DNA of 32,645 nucleotides from Deltaproteobacteria bacterium (GTDB taxonomy: Bacteria > Desulfobacterota > DSM-4660 > Desulfatiglandales > Desulfatiglandaceae), in the NCBI GenBank assembly GCA_019307945.1, contig JAFDIS010000031.1, positions 1 to 32,645 of the forward strand, read 5' to 3'. A program made the translations under genes and the position numbers. Under the pieces are notes generated by a model. It saw only the letters and a list, made by a program, of their open reading frames with translations. It was not told where the DNA came from and did no database searches. Below, in pieces: positions 30,994 through 32,645 of this stretch (its first letter is position 1; every line of letters starts with the position of its first letter).

Positions 30994-32645
30994 ATGGATA
31001 AAACTCGATTACGCGAAGGTTGTGTCGTCATCGGCTCGCTTTTCAATGAGCCGATGCGCGTTGAGACTGTGCGGGTCGGTGGCCTGTCTGCGTGCGGTGA
31101 CGCACAGGCAGGCGACGCCACTTGGACTGTAGGCCTTGTCGGCACGCAGTCGGAGCGGTTCCGTAAGGTGACCCTCACCGACAGCGACATTAAAACTCTC
31201 ACTATCCTGGATTCCGCTTTCAGCTACGACGGGGACGGCCGTCTCCTGAGGCTGGGATTGCAGGCCTACTCCCTTGGCATCGCCTACGAGTTCGATCCTT
31301 ACTTTGGCCTCTCCATCTCGCGCGTTGACCCGCTGCCGCACCAGCTCGAGGCGGTATATGACTATCTCCTGAAGCTGGCGCGGGTACGGTTCCTGCTGGC
31401 CGACGACGCCGGAGCCGGAAAGACCATCATGGCCGGGCTTCTCATTCGGGAGCTTCAGCTTCGCGGCCTGGCAGAGCGCATCCTGGTCGTATGCCCGGCT
31501 AACCTGTCTTTCCAATGGCAGCGCGAGTTGAAAGAGAAATTCGACGAGAAGTTCCTTGTCCTCAAAGGCGGCGATATCCGCGACCAGTTCGGCGTCAACC
31601 AGTGGCTGGAACAAAACAAGGTCATCACGTCCCTCGACCTTGCCAAGCGGACGGAGATCTTGCCTGGCTTGAGGCAGGTCCACTGGGACCTTGTTATCGT
31701 GGATGAAGCCCACAGGATGTCCTGGACTCCGCCTGCACGCAAGACCGCACGGTACGCGCTCGGCGAGCTCATGCGAGATACATCAGACCACATGCTGCTG
31801 CTGACGGCAACGCCGCACAAGGGCGATCCGGACAACTTCACGCTGTTCCTGCAACTGCTCGACGCCGATGCTTACGCCGACGTACGTTCCATTAGGGAAG
31901 CCATGAATCGCCAACGCGCGCCGTTTTACCTGCGTCGTACCAAGGAGGCCATGGTCTACTTCCCTGCCTACCGCCCCGCTCCGCAGGACGGGGCAGGCAG
32001 GCCCGAGCGCAGACCTGACCTGTCTGCGTGCGGTGACGCACAGGCAGGCGGGACGTGGGTGGCTGAGAAGATATTCACCAAGCGCATTCCGCACACCGTC
32101 GATTTCCAGATGGACGGACCGGAGTTCGACCTCTACAGGGAGATTACCAGGTTCGTCAAGCGGCAGAGCGCCAAGGCCGCCAGGGCGGTCGGCTTCCTGA
32201 TGTCTCTTTATCAGCGTAGGCTGGCCTCCAGTACCTACGCCATGCGGCACAGCATGGAGAACCGCGCCCGGAGGCTCGAAGAAGGCCTTAAACGCGCTCA
32301 AGAGCTCGCCCGCATTGCCCCTGCCTGCGCCGCTGCCACCGGCGCGGCAGGCAGGCCACCTGACCTGCCTGATCCCGATGAACTCGAAGAGATGGAAGAG
32401 AGCGAACGCGAGCGATTGGAGCAGATGCTGGAGGCCATCACGCTTGCCGGGAATGCCGAGCAGGTGCGCGAAGAAATTGCAGAACTTCGCGGGCTCGCCG
32501 AGCAGGCCCGAGCTGTCGAGGAATCGGACTGCGAAGCTAAACTGTCCAAACTCCGGGACCTACTGCACAAGGAAGGGTTCTTTGATCATCAGGAACAACG
32601 TCTTCTTATTTTCACCGAGTTCAAGGATACGCTCGACTACCTGAT
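30994..32645 (+). CDS. SNF2-like DEAD/DEAH helicase of defence islands (partial, 3' end off window)
   Basis: The first 550 codons of a long SNF2-related helicase. The start ATG 30994 follows GGGTGGGAG. Walker A DDAGAGKT (Gly140-Thr144), DEAH box at 237-240 (IVDEAHRMS), LLTATPHKGDPDNF behind it, and an LLIFTEFKDTLDYL segment near the end mark the two RecA-like halves. Homologues I know of are helicases next to DUF1156 methylases or within DISARM-type systems; that partner would lie outside the window. Four palindromic insertions, all in frame, interrupt the protein at residues 31-40, about 324-336, 343-352 and about 443-454. Codon use (frequent CGC, TCG) and lower GC differ from the flanking chromosomal genes, fitting transfer. 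Confidence 0.88.
   Translation, partial: MDKTRLREGCVVIGSLFNEPMRVETVRVGGLSACGDAQAGDATWTVGLVGTQSERFRKVTLTDSDIKTLTILDSAFSYDGDGRLLRLGLQAYSLGIAYEFDPYFGLSISRVDPLPHQLEAVYDYLLKLARVRFLLADDAGAGKTIMAGLLIRELQLRGLAERILVVCPANLSFQWQRELKEKFDEKFLVLKGGDIRDQFGVNQWLEQNKVITSLDLAKRTEILPGLRQVHWDLVIVDEAHRMSWTPPARKTARYALGELMRDTSDHMLLLTATPHKGDPDNFTLFLQLLDADAYADVRSIREAMNRQRAPFYLRRTKEAMVYFPAYRPAPQDGAGRPERRPDLSACGDAQAGGTWVAEKIFTKRIPHTVDFQMDGPEFDLYREITRFVKRQSAKAARAVGFLMSLYQRRLASSTYAMRHSMENRARRLEEGLKRAQELARIAPACAAATGAAGRPPDLPDPDELEEMEESERERLEQMLEAITLAGNAEQVREEIAELRGLAEQARAVEESDCEAKLSKLRDLLHKEGFFDHQEQRLLIFTEFKDTLDYL
31083..31114 (+). repeat. In-frame palindromic insert 1 (helicase residues 31-40)
   Basis: Palindromic 30-base core encoding LSACGDAQAG. 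The 32 bases 31083-31114 are identical to 32019-32050, and bases on both sides differ, so the two copies are separate insertions of one element. Confidence 0.85.
31963..32001 (+). repeat. In-frame palindromic insert 2
   Basis: Hairpin with CCTGCCT/AGGCAGG outer arms (31963-31969, 31995-32001) and GCCCCG/CGGGGC inner arms (31973-31978, 31989-31994). It encodes part of PAYRPAPQDGAGR. Same outer arm sequence as insert 4 but a different loop. Confidence 0.75.
32019..32050 (+). repeat. In-frame palindromic insert 3 (helicase residues 343-352)
   Basis: Exact second copy of the 32 bases at 31083-31114, again read in frame as LSACGDAQAG. It lies 17 bases after insert 2. Confidence 0.85.
32320..32355 (+). 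repeat. In-frame palindromic insert 4
   Basis: CCTGCCTGC (32320-32328) and GCAGGCAGG (32347-32355) are 9-base arms. It encodes an Ala-rich block (ACAAATGAAGR) between RIAP and PDLPDPDELEE, in a spot where I expect homologues to run straight through. Confidence 0.75.

Noticed and set aside
31009-31713. Minus-strand open frame of 234 codons opposite the helicase
   Set aside because: The plus strand encodes a continuous helicase with Walker A and DEAH motifs; the minus frame is a shadow.
1-32645. CRISPR array, rRNA or tRNA genes
   Set aside because: I saw no regularly spaced repeats and no recognisable rRNA or tRNA sequence on either strand.

Overview
The window looks like chromosomal DNA of a Desulfobacterota (former Deltaproteobacteria) bacterium, probably an anaerobe that degrades fatty or aromatic acids. 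The reasons are high GC, acyl-CoA and CoA-linked genes, an M6 protease ending in a thrombospondin-type-3/dockerin-like tail I associate with this group, and Hsp33, YcgN and small hypothetical proteins that resemble those of the group. This is inference from protein character; no rRNA or other marker gene is present.

Layout. 0.3-2.3 kb: a short-chain dehydrogenase and a truncated-architecture old-yellow-enzyme/2-enoate-reductase-like protein. 2.4-4.6 kb (minus): a broken M6 metalloprotease. 4.8-6.9 kb: TetR regulator, flavodoxin-like protein and a BKACE (beta-keto acid cleavage) enzyme. 6.9-7.6 kb: GC-rich intergenic DNA, a terminator and an unannotated 48-residue zinc-knuckle/lysine-tail ORF. 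7.6-14.0 kb (minus): an Hsp33::YcgN gene fusion remnant, a PAS-PAS-GAF histidine kinase with a cysteine-rich lid, dodecin, an acyl-CoA synthetase remnant abutting D-Ala-D-Ala ligase, a metallo-beta-lactamase-fold hydrolase and a nitroreductase. 14.2-16.1 kb: leucine-dehydrogenase-like enzyme plus two small coupled genes. 16.1-19.4 kb (minus): enoyl-CoA hydratase and two acyl-CoA dehydrogenases, probably a heteromeric pair. 19.7-21.8 kb: a second dodecin, KAS III-like synthase and NUDIX hydrolase, with clear sigma70-type promoters. 21.8-22.3 kb: two gene tails (REP-associated transposase C-terminus, SDR C-terminus) fused end to end.

22.3-32.6 kb reads as a defence/conflict island: a WYL regulator divergent from ARPP-1 and SLOG-like genes across an operator-like dyad, then an Mre11/SbcD-like nuclease and an SbcC/YhaN-like ATPase with overlapping start and stop codons, an HD (RelA/SpoT-type) hydrolase, and the first 550 codons of a DISARM-type SNF2 helicase that runs off the end. 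The nuclease operon and the helicase are each preceded by the same ~45-bp element containing a -10 box and a small dyad, suggesting co-regulation or insertion at a repeated site. The helicase carries four in-frame palindromic inserts, two sharing an exact 32-bp sequence.

A second theme is deletion scars. In at least four places, two truncated genes, or two parts of one gene, are joined directly (near 3535, 7852, 11511-11563 and 21800-22118). These are either real genome erosion or assembly artefacts, and the same pattern recurring makes them worth checking together.
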